64,000 bases of DNA from Bacteroidales bacterium UBA6244 (GCA_002440885.1 DJVY01000100.1:29634-93633), one strand, 5' to 3'; counted from the first letter of the stretch, positions 20,133 through 29,600 are shown. The notes: a model not told the origin generated them from the sequence alone. Numbers and translations: made by a program.

Positions 20133-21568
20133 TTTACAGGCACTGTTTGATAAATAGAGAAATTTTCGTTGTCGAAAATACGCTTTTCAGGTAAATGAAT
20201 GGCTGTGCCAAAGCTTTTTTTAAGAATGACAATGTAGCTTAATCCGTGTTTTTTGAGATTGTTTCGGTAAGCTTCCGACAACAGATCATCGTTGGGGGCT
20301 ACCCATCCTCTGCGGTGTGCAAAGTACATTGGGGTTGGGTAATATCCACTGTTTATGGCGATTAAATCTTCCTGGTGGCTGAAACGATCAAGCACTTGTT
20401 CGAGCTCAAGGATGGGTAAGTCTTTTTCTTTCAGACGGAAATCGTGCTGCTGATTGGCTAACCCTTCAACAACTATTGCCAGAAGTAGCCAGCGCGACAA
20501 TCCTTTTCGTTTGATTTGGGTTAGTCCGTACCCCGCCAGCAAGGCCATAACCGGTACAAAAGGAATGATGTAGTAACTGTGAAAAGCAAAGGTTTGTCCG
20601 GCTTTTAAAACAATGAGCAGGTAGGGGAGCGAGACAAAAGCGAAAATGCCCAGCATCTTTTTGTTTTTCTTGTAAAAAGCAAAAAACAAACCCAGTAAAA
20701 AGGCTGCGAAACCTATAAATTTCAGTGCGTTATCGTAAAAGTTTTTAAGGCTTTCGTTCCAAAAAGTTATAATTTCCCGACCTCCGGTAATGAGCTCTTT
20801 GCCCATAAAAAAATGCCAGAATCCAAATTGCTCCACGAGGTGCGGAACCCAATAAAAATACCAGAAGGCCACAGGGATCATGGCCAGAATGGAGGCCATG
20901 ATGAGGTTTATCCGGCGTTGTCTGTTTACTTGAGGGCTTAAGAGCAATGGGAGTATCGCACCCAACAAGCATGCTGCAGGGAGCTTTGAAAGCGTGCCCA
21001 ACAAAACCAGAAAAAAGAAGGTGATCAGGTTAGCAACCGACGGTCGTCTGTCGAGGTAGTTTGTGCCAAAATACAGGCCTGTTATGATAAGGGAGGTGGA
21101 AAACGTGTCGGGCATTATTTTTCTGCTGTAAGCAAACCAGATAGAGGCTAAAAGGACAACCGAGGCATAAAGAGCTGTTCTTTGATTGAAGTATTTCGTT
21201 ATTAACAGATAAAAAAACCAGATACCTAGCGAAGAAATCGTGAGGTTGATTAACCGTCCATACCAGTGATCGTAGCCAAAAACCAGCGAAACAAGGTATA
21301 TCAGGTAGTTGAGCAGTGGGAACTCCATGCCGGTAATGCCACTGAGATCACCAGCTATGTCGATACGCGGATAAAAGGGGTTGGCTTCTATTTCGTAAAA
21401 ATTACGTGCCACCATAGCGACCGTGGTCTGACGCCAGTTATGGGCCATGTCGAGGGGTGGAAGCCAGATGTTGTATAGCCGCAAGATAAAAAACAGCAGT
21501 ATCCAGAAACGGACATCACCAAAAGCAAGAGTTATCTGACTTTGTAAAGCCGCTAACCCCCTTTTCAT
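20129..21568 (-). CDS. GT-C (ArnT/PMT-type) membrane glycosyltransferase
   Basis: A 479-residue polytopic protein with about ten membrane helices. The first periplasmic loop has LPPLDMAHNWRQTTVAMVARNF, whose D-x-A-H-x-W-R-Q pattern corresponds to the acidic/His/Arg loop of ArnT- and PMT-like GT39/GT83 enzymes that use polyprenyl-phosphate sugars. The C-terminal soluble tail is short (about 90 residues). Its ATG shares one base with the stop of hutU (TGATG) and its own stop overlaps the downstream MBL gene, so the three are translationally coupled. The glycan acceptor is unknown. Confidence 0.8.
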   Translation of the reverse strand: MKRGLAALQSQITLAFGDVRFWILLFFILRLYNIWLPPLDMAHNWRQTTVAMVARNFYEIEANPFYPRIDIAGDLSGITGMEFPLLNYLIYLVSLVFGYDHWYGRLINLTISSLGIWFFYLLITKYFNQRTALYASVVLLASIWFAYSRKIMPDTFSTSLIITGLYFGTNYLDRRPSVANLITFFFLVLLGTLSKLPAACLLGAILPLLLSPQVNRQRRINLIMASILAMIPVAFWYFYWVPHLVEQFGFWHFFMGKELITGGREIITFWNESLKNFYDNALKFIGFAAFLLGLFFAFYKKNKKMLGIFAFVSLPYLLIVLKAGQTFAFHSYYIIPFVPVMALLAGYGLTQIKRKGLSRWLLLAIVVEGLANQQHDFRLKEKDLPILELEQVLDRFSHQEDLIAINSGYYPTPMYFAHRRGWVAPNDDLLSEAYRNNLKKHGLSYIVILKKSFGTAIHLPEKRIFDNENFSIYQTVPVK

Positions 21569-23574
21569 CAGTTTATGTTTTGTATTATTTGCTGGTCGAC
21601 CAGGTGAGGCAAGGTAACGCGCAGCAATGGATTTTCGTTCATCGCCCTTGTTATGGCTGTGATTGCGCCATCATTTCTGGCCCAGCTTCGTCGTGAGATG
21701 CCGTTGTTCACATCCCAGAACAGCATGCTTTTAAGTCTCCGGTCTGCTTCCTGACTGCCGTCGAGGAGCATACCGAAACCGCCATTGATCACTTCGCCCC
21801 AGCCTACGCCGCCGCCGTTGTGTATCGAAACCCAGGTAGCACCCCTGAACGCGTCTCCTATGACATTTTGAATGGCCATGTCTGCCGTAAAGCTCGATCC
21901 GTCGTAGATATTGGATGTTTCCCTGAAAGGGGAGTCGGTACCGCTTACATCATGGTGATCGCGGCCTAATACCACCGGAGCTGAGATTCTTCCGTCTTGG
22001 ATGGCCTGGTTAAAGGCTTCCGCGATTTTTATCCGGCCATTGGCATCGGCATACAAAATGCGGGCCTGTGAGCCTACCACCAGTTTGTTTTGCTGAGCGC
22101 CTTTGATCCATTGGATATTGTCGGCCATTTGGCTTTGGATGTCATTTTCAGATACGTCCATCAGGTTTTCAAGCACTTCGCAGGCTATTAAGTCGGTCGT
22201 TTCCAGGTCTTTTGGGTTACCTGAGGTGCAAACCCAGCGGAATGGGCCAAACCCGTAATCGAAAAACATCGGTCCCATGATGTCCTGAACATAGGAGGGG
22301 TATTTGAAATGAATTCCATCTTGCGCCATCACCTCTGCGCCGGCACGGGAGGCTTCGAGCAGGAAGGCGTTGCCATAATCGAAAAAGTAAGTGCCTCTTG
22401 CCGTGTGTATGTTGATGGCTGCGGCCTGACGGCGCAACGATGCATATACCTCGTTTTTAAACCTTTCGGGATCTTCGGCCATCATGCGGTTGGCTTCATC
22501 AAAAGTGAGCCCTGCCGGATAATAGCCTCCGGCCATTGGATTGTGCAGCGAAGTTTGGTCTGATCCCAGATCGACCCGTATGTTCTCGTCTGCAAATTTC
22601 TCCCATACATCCACAATGTTGCCTTCGTAGGCAATTGAAACGACTTCTTTTTTCTTTTTGGCTTCAACCACACGAGCTACCAACACGTCCAGGTTATCGA
22701 TTATTTCATCTACCCACCCTTGTTCATGTCTTTTTCGGGAGGCTTTGGGGTTAATTTCGGCTGTTACCGAAATCACGCCGGAAATGTTGGCGGCTTTTGG
22801 CTGAGCACCCGACATGCCTCCGAGTCCGGAAGTAACAAACAGTTTGCCTGAAAAGGGATCTTCTCCGGCTTTGGCCACTTTGCGGGCGGCATTCATCACG
22901 GTTATGGTTGTGCCGTGAACGATGCCTTGCGGTCCGATGTACATGTACGATCCCGCCGTCATCTGGCCATATTGCGATACGCCAAGCGCGTTCATGCGTT
23001 CCCAGTCGTCGGGTTTTGAATAGTTGGGGATTACCATACCATTGGTTACCACCACCCTCGGTGCCTCTTCGTGTGAAGGGAAAAGTCCCATTGGATGCCC
23101 GCTATACATGGCCAGGGTTTGCTTGTCGGTCATGGTAGCGAGGTATTGCATGGTAAGGAGGTATTGCGCCCAGTTTTGGAACACAGCTCCATTTCCGCCA
23201 TAGGTGATCAGTTCGTGGGGATGTTGTGCCACGGCCGGATCGAGGTTATTTTGAATCATCAACATGATGGCGGCAGCCTGTCGGCTTTGATGCGGATACT
23301 CATCGATGTTGCGTGCGTAGATGGGGTAATCAGGTCTGAAACGGTGCATGTAAATCCTGCCGAAAAGTTCAAGCTCTTCGATAAATTCAGGGGCTAAGAT
23401 GGTGTGGTGTTCAGGCGCAAAATAGCGCAGTGCATTTTGCAGTGCAAGTTTTTTTTCTTCCCGGGTAAGGATATCTTTGCGTTTGGGGGCATGACTCACC
23501 TGAGGGTCGAGGAGCTTTTTATGGGGTAAACGGGAGGGAATCCCTGCTAAAATGGCTTTTTGAAATTCGTTCAT
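21568..23574 (-). CDS. hutU: Urocanate hydratase
   Basis: Hydrates urocanate to 4-imidazolone-5-propionate in histidine breakdown, using tightly bound NAD+. At 668 residues it is the long form found in Bacteroidota rather than the 555-residue proteobacterial form. Motifs: YSGHPMGLFPSHEEAPR, NYSKPDDWERMNALGVSQYGQMTAGSYMYIGPQGIVHGT (key residues G-Q-M-T-A-G-S-Y), GLGGMSGAQPKAA for NAD, and WVCTSGNPKDLETTD carrying the conserved Cys. None of hutH, hutI or ftcD lies in this window, so it is an orphan here. It heads a coupled group with a GT-C glycosyltransferase and an MBL protein, an odd pairing that may be only transcriptional convenience. Confidence 0.96.
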   Translation of the reverse strand: MNEFQKAILAGIPSRLPHKKLLDPQVSHAPKRKDILTREEKKLALQNALRYFAPEHHTILAPEFIEELELFGRIYMHRFRPDYPIYARNIDEYPHQSRQAAAIMLMIQNNLDPAVAQHPHELITYGGNGAVFQNWAQYLLTMQYLATMTDKQTLAMYSGHPMGLFPSHEEAPRVVVTNGMVIPNYSKPDDWERMNALGVSQYGQMTAGSYMYIGPQGIVHGTTITVMNAARKVAKAGEDPFSGKLFVTSGLGGMSGAQPKAANISGVISVTAEINPKASRKRHEQGWVDEIIDNLDVLVARVVEAKKKKEVVSIAYEGNIVDVWEKFADENIRVDLGSDQTSLHNPMAGGYYPAGLTFDEANRMMAEDPERFKNEVYASLRRQAAAINIHTARGTYFFDYGNAFLLEASRAGAEVMAQDGIHFKYPSYVQDIMGPMFFDYGFGPFRWVCTSGNPKDLETTDLIACEVLENLMDVSENDIQSQMADNIQWIKGAQQNKLVVGSQARILYADANGRIKIAEAFNQAIQDGRISAPVVLGRDHHDVSGTDSPFRETSNIYDGSSFTADMAIQNVIGDAFRGATWVSIHNGGGVGWGEVINGGFGMLLDGSQEADRRLKSMLFWDVNNGISRRSWARNDGAITAITRAMNENPLLRVTLPHLVDQQIIQNIN

Positions 23575-23602
23575 GATCTTTCAGACTAATTTGATTCGGA
23601 TG

Positions 23603-23610
23603 CAAAATTA
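23603..23610 (-). promoter_or_regulatory. Putative hutU promoter, -7 box TAATTTTG
   Basis: A perfect TAnnTTTG on the minus strand, 28 nt upstream of the hutU ATG, in the 96-nt gap after the sigma factor gene. Confidence 0.4.
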
Positions 23611-23670
23611 GTACAAATTCATGGTTTTTTGCCGATAAAATCAGGAATCAGGACTTGAATTTCATCTGGT

Positions 23671-24270
23671 TTATATCCTTTCGCGGTTGTCTTTCATTAC
23701 ATTGTAAAGAAATTCGCGCGACCGAAAAAGTTGTGCTTTAACCGTTCCGAGAGGTAGTTTTAGTTCATCGGCTATTTCTTCGTACGAATACTCCATAAAA
23801 TAGCGCAGTTCAATGAGTTTTTTGTAATGAGGTTTAAGCTTTTGGACTACCTCCCTCATCAGTTTAACTTTTTGATTTATAATGTATTGTTCTTCAGGGT
23901 CGGGCAAGCTGTCCTGCACGGTGTTCTGCAAGGTGTCGGCTTCCGGTCCGGTAGTGATGGTGCGGTTTGTTTTTTGTTTTTTCCTTACAAAATCGATGCA
24001 GTTGTTGGTGGCAATTTTAAAAAGCCAGGTGCTGAAAGCAAACTCAGAGGTGTACTGGTGCAGGCTTTTAAAAGCTTTCCCAAAGGCTTCGATGGTCAGG
24101 TCGTCGGCATCAATAGGGTCGCCTGTCATTTTAAGCATGGTGTAGTATAAACTGTCCCGATAATGTCCCATGAGTTCGGCATAGGCATGTTGGTCGCCGG
24201 TGTCGAGTGCCTGACGAATCAGCAGAAAATCACGTTGACCTTTTTCGGTTAGTTGATCATTTACTTCCAT
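23671..24270 (-). CDS. ECF-type RNA polymerase sigma factor
   Basis: A 199-residue sigma-70 family protein. Region 2 spans about residues 30-100 (YRDSLYYTMLKMTGDPIDADD, 20 at most quoted here: DADDLTIEAFGKAF, then FSTWLFKIATNNCIDF), and region 4 lies near the C-terminus (LRYFMEYSYEEIADELKLPLGTVKAQLFRSREFL, key residues E-E-I-A and G-T-V-K). No anti-sigma gene follows; the next gene is hutU with its own promoter. It overlaps the end of the upstream GT2 gene by 10 nt, so the two are expressed together. Confidence 0.9.
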   Translation of the reverse strand: MEVNDQLTEKGQRDFLLIRQALDTGDQHAYAELMGHYRDSLYYTMLKMTGDPIDADDLTIEAFGKAFKSLHQYTSEFAFSTWLFKIATNNCIDFVRKKQKTNRTITTGPEADTLQNTVQDSLPDPEEQYIINQKVKLMREVVQKLKPHYKKLIELRYFMEYSYEEIADELKLPLGTVKAQLFRSREFLYNVMKDNRERI

Positions 24271-25403
24271 TCCTTTGGTTGGTTGATTGAGCTGATAATT
24301 GTAAACAAAGGCAATACCAATACATACAACGGCTCAATTGCGAGCGAAAATAATAATAATTGAGGTTCCTGAAGGCGTGAGTATACTTTTTTTTGAACGA
24401 TTAACGTGATCAGGGTTTTGAAAAACCATACGGCCAGGGCGATGAAAGGTTGAATATTAAGGATTAACATGAGTAGAAACATGAGCCAAAATACCACCTG
24501 CGATAAGCTGTAAAGACCAAGCAGCCATTTAAACCTGGCTTTGTAGTGCTTTCCTGTGGTGAGATGCCGCCTTTTTTGCCGGATATAACTCTTTAGCGAT
24601 GTTTTGGGGACAGAGTAAACGAAGCTTTCTTTTTGTAAGGCCACCTGTGTGTTTGAGCTTCGGGCTACCTGGTTGATAAACAGATCGTCGTCGCCGGAAG
24701 CTATTTTGTAATGCGAGGTAAACCCCTTGTTTTTAAGAAACAACGACTTGCGGTAGCTTAAATTTCTTCCGACACCCATATAGGGAATTTTGGCCAGAGC
24801 AAACGAAAGGTATTGCATGGCTACCATCACGGCATCGTAGCGAATCAGGGCGTTAAGCAGGCCTTTTCGTTTTTCATACGGGCCATAACCTACTACGATT
24901 TCTGTGTCGGGACGGTAACACGAGGCCATTTCTTTTATCCATTGGTCGGATGTGGGCTTGCAGTCGGCATCGGTAAGCAAAAGGATTTCGTTTTTCGCCG
25001 ATTTAATTCCGATGGACAAAGGGAACTTTTTGCCTTTGAAAAAGTTCAGCTCATGTTCAATGCTGATGACTTTCAGATGTCGATGCTCACGCGCCAGTTG
25101 TTGAAGATATGATCCTGTTTCGTCGGTGGAGGTGTGGTTGACGATGACTACTTCAAAGTCGGGATAATCCTGGTTGAGTAAGGCTGGCAGGTTGTTTACC
25201 AGGTTGTGGTATTCATCGCGTGCCGACATAACAATGGACACCGGAGGCAGGTTGACGGTCGGTGCTGATTCTGCTTTTGGTGGCCTGTAAAAGGCAAGCC
25301 GCGCAAAGAAAGCCAGATAATAGGTTAACAGTATGAGTGTTGCTGATCCGAGAATGGAGAGCAAGATAAGCGCTGTTGGGGTAAAAACCGGTATAAGTGT
25401 CAT
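24261..25403 (-). CDS. Family 2 glycosyltransferase, membrane-bound
   Basis: A 380-residue GT2 enzyme with an N-terminal membrane helix, a GT-A domain (PPVSIVMSARDE, LNQDYPDFEVVIVNHTSTDET, LLTDADCKP as the DxD-like metal motif, IRQKRRHLTTGKHY as a (Q/R)xxRW-like acceptor loop), and two or three C-terminal helices. Similar proteins elongate surface polysaccharides or glycolipids. I use the ATG at 25403: the TTG at 25421 would lie within the promoter box 25419-25426. The predicted leader is then only about 9 nt. It shares an operon with the ECF sigma factor and is divergent from tgt. Confidence 0.85.
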   Translation of the reverse strand: MTLIPVFTPTALILLSILGSATLILLTYYLAFFARLAFYRPPKAESAPTVNLPPVSIVMSARDEYHNLVNNLPALLNQDYPDFEVVIVNHTSTDETGSYLQQLAREHRHLKVISIEHELNFFKGKKFPLSIGIKSAKNEILLLTDADCKPTSDQWIKEMASCYRPDTEIVVGYGPYEKRKGLLNALIRYDAVMVAMQYLSFALAKIPYMGVGRNLSYRKSLFLKNKGFTSHYKIASGDDDLFINQVARSSNTQVALQKESFVYSVPKTSLKSYIRQKRRHLTTGKHYKARFKWLLGLYSLSQVVFWLMFLLMLILNIQPFIALAVWFFKTLITLIVQKKVYSRLQEPQLLLFSLAIEPLYVLVLPLFTIISSINQPKEWK

Positions 25404-25418
25404 AACTGTTAAAAGCTC

Positions 25419-25426
25419 CAAAATTA
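25419..25426 (-). promoter_or_regulatory. Putative promoter of the GT2-sigma operon, -7 box TAATTTTG
   Basis: A perfect TAnnTTTG on the minus strand. It overlaps a TTG that would otherwise extend the GT2 gene and so favours the ATG at 25403. Confidence 0.5.
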
Positions 25427-25447
25427 TTCAACTTAGGCGAATTCGGC

Positions 25448-25455
25448 TATATTTG
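25448..25455 (+). promoter_or_regulatory. Putative tgt promoter, -7 box TATATTTG
   Basis: A perfect TAnnTTTG 15 nt before the tgt ATG. It is about 22 bp from the divergent GT2 -7 box, so the two promoters are packed back to back. Confidence 0.55.
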
Positions 25456-25470
25456 CGAAAAATTTATTTA

Positions 25471-26601
25471 ATGCAATTCAAACTGGTTTTTAACGACCCC
25501 AAAAGTGCTGCCCGTGCCGGAGAAATAGCAACAGATCACGGCATAATACAAACCCCTATTTTTATGCCGGTAGGTACTGCTGGATCGGTAAAAGGGATTC
25601 ATATTCAGGATATAAGTGGCGATATAAACGCCGAAATTATTCTTGGAAACACCTATCATCTCTATTTGCGTCCGGGATTAAACATCCTTAAAATGGCCGG
25701 AGGTCTGCACCGGTTTAATGGCTGGAATGGGCCAATTTTGACCGACAGTGGCGGATATCAGGTTTATTCTTTAACCGACAAGCGAAAACTAAACCGTGAG
25801 GGTGTCGTTTTTCAGTCGCATATCGATGGATCAAAACATCATTTTTCACCTGAAAGGGTTATTGATATTCAACGGGCTATTGGCGCTGATATCATGATGG
25901 CGTTTGATGAATGTACTCCCTACCCGTGCGATTACAATTATGCCGCTACCTCACTCGAAATTACCCACCATTGGCTCGACCGATGCATGGATCAAATGAA
26001 GGCCACCGAACCGGTTTATGGCTATAGTCAGTCTCTTTTTCCTATTGTTCAGGGAAGTACTTACCGCGATCTGCGTGTGAAATCGGCTGAATACATTGCC
26101 GGTAAAGATGCTGACGGAAACGCCATTGGTGGTTTGTCCGTTGGCGAGCCACACGAAGACATGTATGAAATGACGGATTTGGTTTGTCGCATACTGCCAA
26201 AGGATAAACCACGTTATCTCATGGGAGTGGGTACCCCGGCAAATATTCTCGAAAGCATTGCCCTGGGTGTGGATATGTTTGATTGTGTGATGCCTACCCG
26301 TAACGGAAGAAATGGAATGTTGTTTACCAGCGAAGGGATAATAAATATTAAAAACGAAAAATGGAAAGATGATTTCTCTCCCATCGACATGAATGGAAGT
26401 TCCTACGTCGACAGCCAGTATTCAAAAGCCTACTTGCGGCATTTAATCGTTTCAAAAGAAATTTTGGGCGCGATGATTGCCAGTCAGCATAATCTGGCTT
26501 TTTATCTCTGGCTGGTAAAACAAGCGCGGGAGCATATCCTGGCCGGAGACTTTGCTTCGTGGAAAAATGTAATGGTGGATAAAGTGAGTCAACGACTTTA
26601 A
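25471..26601 (+). CDS. tgt: tRNA-guanine transglycosylase (zinc ligands replaced)
   Basis: Exchanges G34 for preQ1 in tRNAs with GUN anticodons, toward queuosine. The ATG at 25471 gives 376 residues; the frame open upstream crosses the promoter. The TIM-barrel signatures are present: TPIFMPVGTAGSVKGI, GNTYHLYLRPG, the active-site Asp in LTDSGGYQ, VFQSHIDGSKH, GGLSVGEPHEDM and RNGRNGMLFT. In most bacterial Tgt the segment before SxAYLRHL carries CxCxxC zinc ligands; here it reads PIDMNGSSYVDSQYSKAYLRHL without any Cys, while the fourth ligand His (ASQHNLAFYL) is kept. So the structural zinc is probably absent or held differently. Followed 11 nt later by an LptG-like gene. Confidence 0.95.
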   Translation: MQFKLVFNDPKSAARAGEIATDHGIIQTPIFMPVGTAGSVKGIHIQDISGDINAEIILGNTYHLYLRPGLNILKMAGGLHRFNGWNGPILTDSGGYQVYSLTDKRKLNREGVVFQSHIDGSKHHFSPERVIDIQRAIGADIMMAFDECTPYPCDYNYAATSLEITHHWLDRCMDQMKATEPVYGYSQSLFPIVQGSTYRDLRVKSAEYIAGKDADGNAIGGLSVGEPHEDMYEMTDLVCRILPKDKPRYLMGVGTPANILESIALGVDMFDCVMPTRNGRNGMLFTSEGIINIKNEKWKDDFSPIDMNGSSYVDSQYSKAYLRHLIVSKEILGAMIASQHNLAFYLWLVKQAREHILAGDFASWKNVMVDKVSQRL

Positions 26602-26612
26602 AAATAAGGTTC

Positions 26613-27695
26613 ATGCTAAAGATTATCGATCGGTATATCATCAAAAAGTTCATGGGGACATTCTTCTATGCCATTAGTTTGTTGATACTCATCGTGATTA
26701 TTTTTGATGTGAGCGAAAACATCGATAGTTTCATAAAAAATGAAGCTCCCCTCAAAGCCATACTTGTCGATTACTACATCAACTTCATTCCTTATTTCAT
26801 CAACCTTTTTATTTACCTGTTCACTTTTATTTCAGTTATTTTCTTCACATCAAAACTGGCCGGCGACACCGAAATTATCGCCATTCTGAGCAGTGGGGTA
26901 AGTTTTTGGCGGTTGCTCTATCCTTATCTGCTTTCTTCTATTATTCTGGCTATTTTAAGTTTTTATCTCGGTAACTTCCTCATTCCTACTACCAACCAAA
27001 CCCGACGTGTATTTAAAAACACTTACATGGAAGATCTGGTGAAAGACCAAAGCAGGAACCTGCACCTGCAAATAGAACCAAATACCTTTGTGTTTATTGA
27101 ATCGTACAACAGGATTTTAGCCACAGGATATAAGTTTTCGATTGAGAAATTTGAAGGACAAAACATGGTGTATAAGCTTATGGCCGATAAACTTATGCTG
27201 GACACGGTTACCGGAAAATGGACACTTAAGGATTATTTTATCCGAACGCTGGACGATAACGGAAATCAGCAGTTACTAAAAGGTGAGGAGATGGACACTA
27301 CACTGGCGCTGCAACCCACCGATTTATATAAGGTGAAGGAAGTATTTGAGGAAATGAATTTGTACCAGTTGAACGATTATATAGCCACCGAAAAAGCAAA
27401 AGGGTCGATTGCCTACAAGAGTTTTGAAATTGAAAAACACAAACGACTGGCCGGGCCTGTAGCCATAATCATACTCACCATCATTGGAGTGGCTTTGTCG
27501 AGCCGCAAGGTGCGCGGAGGTATTGGCATGCATTTGGGGGTTGGTATCGCCCTCACCTTTTCCTACATTCTCCTCATGCAGGTAAGTACGGTTTTTTCAG
27601 CCTTTGGCAATTTGTCGCCGGCCATCGCCTCATGGATACCGAATATGATTTTTCTGTTAATCGGACTGTATCTCTTGCAAAAAGCTCCTAAATAG
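26613..27695 (+). CDS. LptF/LptG-family LPS export permease
   Basis: A 360-residue YjgP/YjgQ-family protein, one of the transmembrane subunits of the LptBFG transporter that extracts lipopolysaccharide from the inner membrane. Three N-terminal helices (IIKKFMGTFFYAISLLILIV within residues 8-27, then two more to about residue 120), a periplasmic beta-jellyroll domain (residues about 125-265) and three C-terminal helices match. The starting motif LKIIDRYIIKKF is typical. F versus G cannot be separated confidently by eye, so no symbol is given. It is 11 nt after tgt and co-transcribed. Confidence 0.9.
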   Translation: MLKIIDRYIIKKFMGTFFYAISLLILIVIIFDVSENIDSFIKNEAPLKAILVDYYINFIPYFINLFIYLFTFISVIFFTSKLAGDTEIIAILSSGVSFWRLLYPYLLSSIILAILSFYLGNFLIPTTNQTRRVFKNTYMEDLVKDQSRNLHLQIEPNTFVFIESYNRILATGYKFSIEKFEGQNMVYKLMADKLMLDTVTGKWTLKDYFIRTLDDNGNQQLLKGEEMDTTLALQPTDLYKVKEVFEEMNLYQLNDYIATEKAKGSIAYKSFEIEKHKRLAGPVAIIILTIIGVALSSRKVRGGIGMHLGVGIALTFSYILLMQVSTVFSAFGNLSPAIASWIPNMIFLLIGLYLLQKAPK

Positions 27696-27747
27696 ATTAT
27701 AACAAAAAGATAACCAGACCTTGTGAAGCGTATTAAAAACAAACGAC

Positions 27748-27755
27748 TAAATTTG
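27748..27755 (+). promoter_or_regulatory. Putative promoter of the M28 peptidase, -7 box TAAATTTG
   Basis: A perfect TAnnTTTG 28 nt before the ATG at 27784. Confidence 0.45.
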
Positions 27756-27783
27756 CAATCTGAAACTAAAACTTAATACACAG

Positions 27784-29577
27784 ATGATTCGATACAGTAT
27801 CTATTTCCTGATGGCCGTTGTTTTTCTGGCCGGACTTGCCCCACTTCATGCCCAAACAAAAGCTGAAATTACGGTCGATGACCTGAAACAACACATCTAT
27901 TTTTTAGCTTCCGATTCGCTCAAAGGACGACAGCCCGGAACTCCCGAAGGCGATATCGCCGCAGCTTATATCCGTGATCAGTTTTTGAGCTACGGACTTC
28001 TGCCAATGGGAAACAATGGTTTGCAGCCGTTTAACGTGACTGTGAGTGTTGAGCCCGGAGAAAACAATACGCTTCAGACAGAAGAGGTTACCGGTGTTTT
28101 TGATGTGGACTTTCAGCTTATGCCCTTTACTTCTAACGGCACACTGGAAGCAGAAGTGGTGTTTGCCGGTTTTGGGATGGAAATTGACCTCGATTCGCTC
28201 AAGTGGAATGATTATGAAAACCTGGATGTAAAAGGAAAATGGGTGATGGTGCTACGTGGTGACCCTGAGCCTGATAACGAAGAGAGCTTGTTTGCCTCCT
28301 TCGTGGGCACAAGAGAAAAAGCCCTGATGGCGAAAGACCATCAGGCCGCTGGAATCATTTTTGTGAGTGGCCCACAGTTTGGCGAACAGGACGAATTAAT
28401 GCCACCTACTTTTAACAGGGTAACAGCAGATGCCGGACTTTTAGCCGTGAATGTGAAGAGATCGGTTGCAAACAAGTTGCTCGAAAAATTCAATACAACG
28501 GTTAACATGTTGGAAGACAGTATCCGCAAAACAATGAAGCCGGTGGCTATGCCGCTCGGGGTTACCCTTACAGCCACCACCGACCTCAACAAAGTAGAGG
28601 TGGTGACCAACAACGTAGTGGCTGTTTTACCGGGCAGTGACCCGGTTTTAAAAGATGAATACATACTTATGGGTGCACATTACGACCATCTGGGGATGGG
28701 GGGCATGGGTTCAGGATCGCGTATGCCTGACAGTATTGCCGTGCACAACGGAGCTGACGACAACGCCTCCGGTGTTGCGGCTGTTTTGGAGTTGGCTCAG
28801 TCGCTGGCCTCGGGTAAAGAGCAACTTAAACGTTCGGTCATTTTTATAGCTTTCGGGGCAGAAGAAATGGGGCTGCTGGGTTCTCAGTTTTTTGCCTCCA
28901 ACCCAACCATTGGTTTAAAGCAGGTTAAGCTGATGCTTAACTTTGACATGATAGGTCGCCTAGATGCTGAAAAGCCGAATTTAATGATTGGCGGTACAGG
29001 CACAGCCGTTGAGACAGAAGATTTGCTTAAATCATGGGAGGCATCGAGTACCATGGGTTTCACGCATTCACCTGAAGGGTATGGGGCGTCTGATCATGCC
29101 AGTTTTTATGGTGCCGGAGTGCCTGTTTTGTTCTTCTTTACCGGAGCACATCAGGACTACCATACACCATTGGACGATGCCGATCTGATTAATTATGAAG
29201 GCGAGAAAATGATTCTCGACTTTGTGGAACCAATGGTCGTGGCACTGATAAACCAATCCGAGGCTCTTACTTACCAGGAAACAGCAGCCCCTGTCCAGGA
29301 AGGCCGTAACAGCCGTTCGCTAAAGGTAAAATTGGGTATCATGCCTGATTTCACAAGTACTGAAAATAACGGACTTGGCATTGGTGGCGTTACTCCCGGT
29401 GGTCCGGCTTCTGCCGCAGGTTTGAAAAAGGGTGATCGCATAACGGCTTTGGACGGCATGGAAGTTACCAATATCTACGATTATATGTCAAGGCTTAAGA
29501 AACTAAAACCCGGTCAGCGAATCACTGTGGATATAGTGCGCGACGAATTGCCGATGGTAATGATTGTGGATTTATAA
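27784..29577 (+). CDS. Secreted M28-family zinc aminopeptidase with PDZ domain
   Basis: A 597-residue exported peptidase. A signal peptide (YSIYFLMAVVFLAGLAPLHA) precedes a PA-type domain (about residues 100-250) inserted near the catalytic M28 domain. Zinc and catalytic residues are in GAHYDHLGMG, HNGADDNASGVAAVLELA, AFGAEEMGLLGS and NFDMIGRL, with the late His in SDHASFYGAGVPVLFFFTG and HTPLDD. A PDZ domain closes the protein (GIGGVTPGGPASAAGLKKGD), possibly for substrate or partner binding. It likely acts in the periplasm or at the surface trimming peptides. The GtrA gene is 23 nt downstream. Confidence 0.93.
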   Translation: MIRYSIYFLMAVVFLAGLAPLHAQTKAEITVDDLKQHIYFLASDSLKGRQPGTPEGDIAAAYIRDQFLSYGLLPMGNNGLQPFNVTVSVEPGENNTLQTEEVTGVFDVDFQLMPFTSNGTLEAEVVFAGFGMEIDLDSLKWNDYENLDVKGKWVMVLRGDPEPDNEESLFASFVGTREKALMAKDHQAAGIIFVSGPQFGEQDELMPPTFNRVTADAGLLAVNVKRSVANKLLEKFNTTVNMLEDSIRKTMKPVAMPLGVTLTATTDLNKVEVVTNNVVAVLPGSDPVLKDEYILMGAHYDHLGMGGMGSGSRMPDSIAVHNGADDNASGVAAVLELAQSLASGKEQLKRSVIFIAFGAEEMGLLGSQFFASNPTIGLKQVKLMLNFDMIGRLDAEKPNLMIGGTGTAVETEDLLKSWEASSTMGFTHSPEGYGASDHASFYGAGVPVLFFFTGAHQDYHTPLDDADLINYEGEKMILDFVEPMVVALINQSEALTYQETAAPVQEGRNSRSLKVKLGIMPDFTSTENNGLGIGGVTPGGPASAAGLKKGDRITALDGMEVTNIYDYMSRLKKLKPGQRITVDIVRDELPMVMIVDL

Positions 29578-29600
29578 CCCAACACTATAAACCTGATCTG

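Noticed and set aside
25333..25470. Longer start for tgt
   Set aside because: It would cross the tgt promoter box and the divergent GT2 gene; the ATG at 25471 starts the conserved domain.
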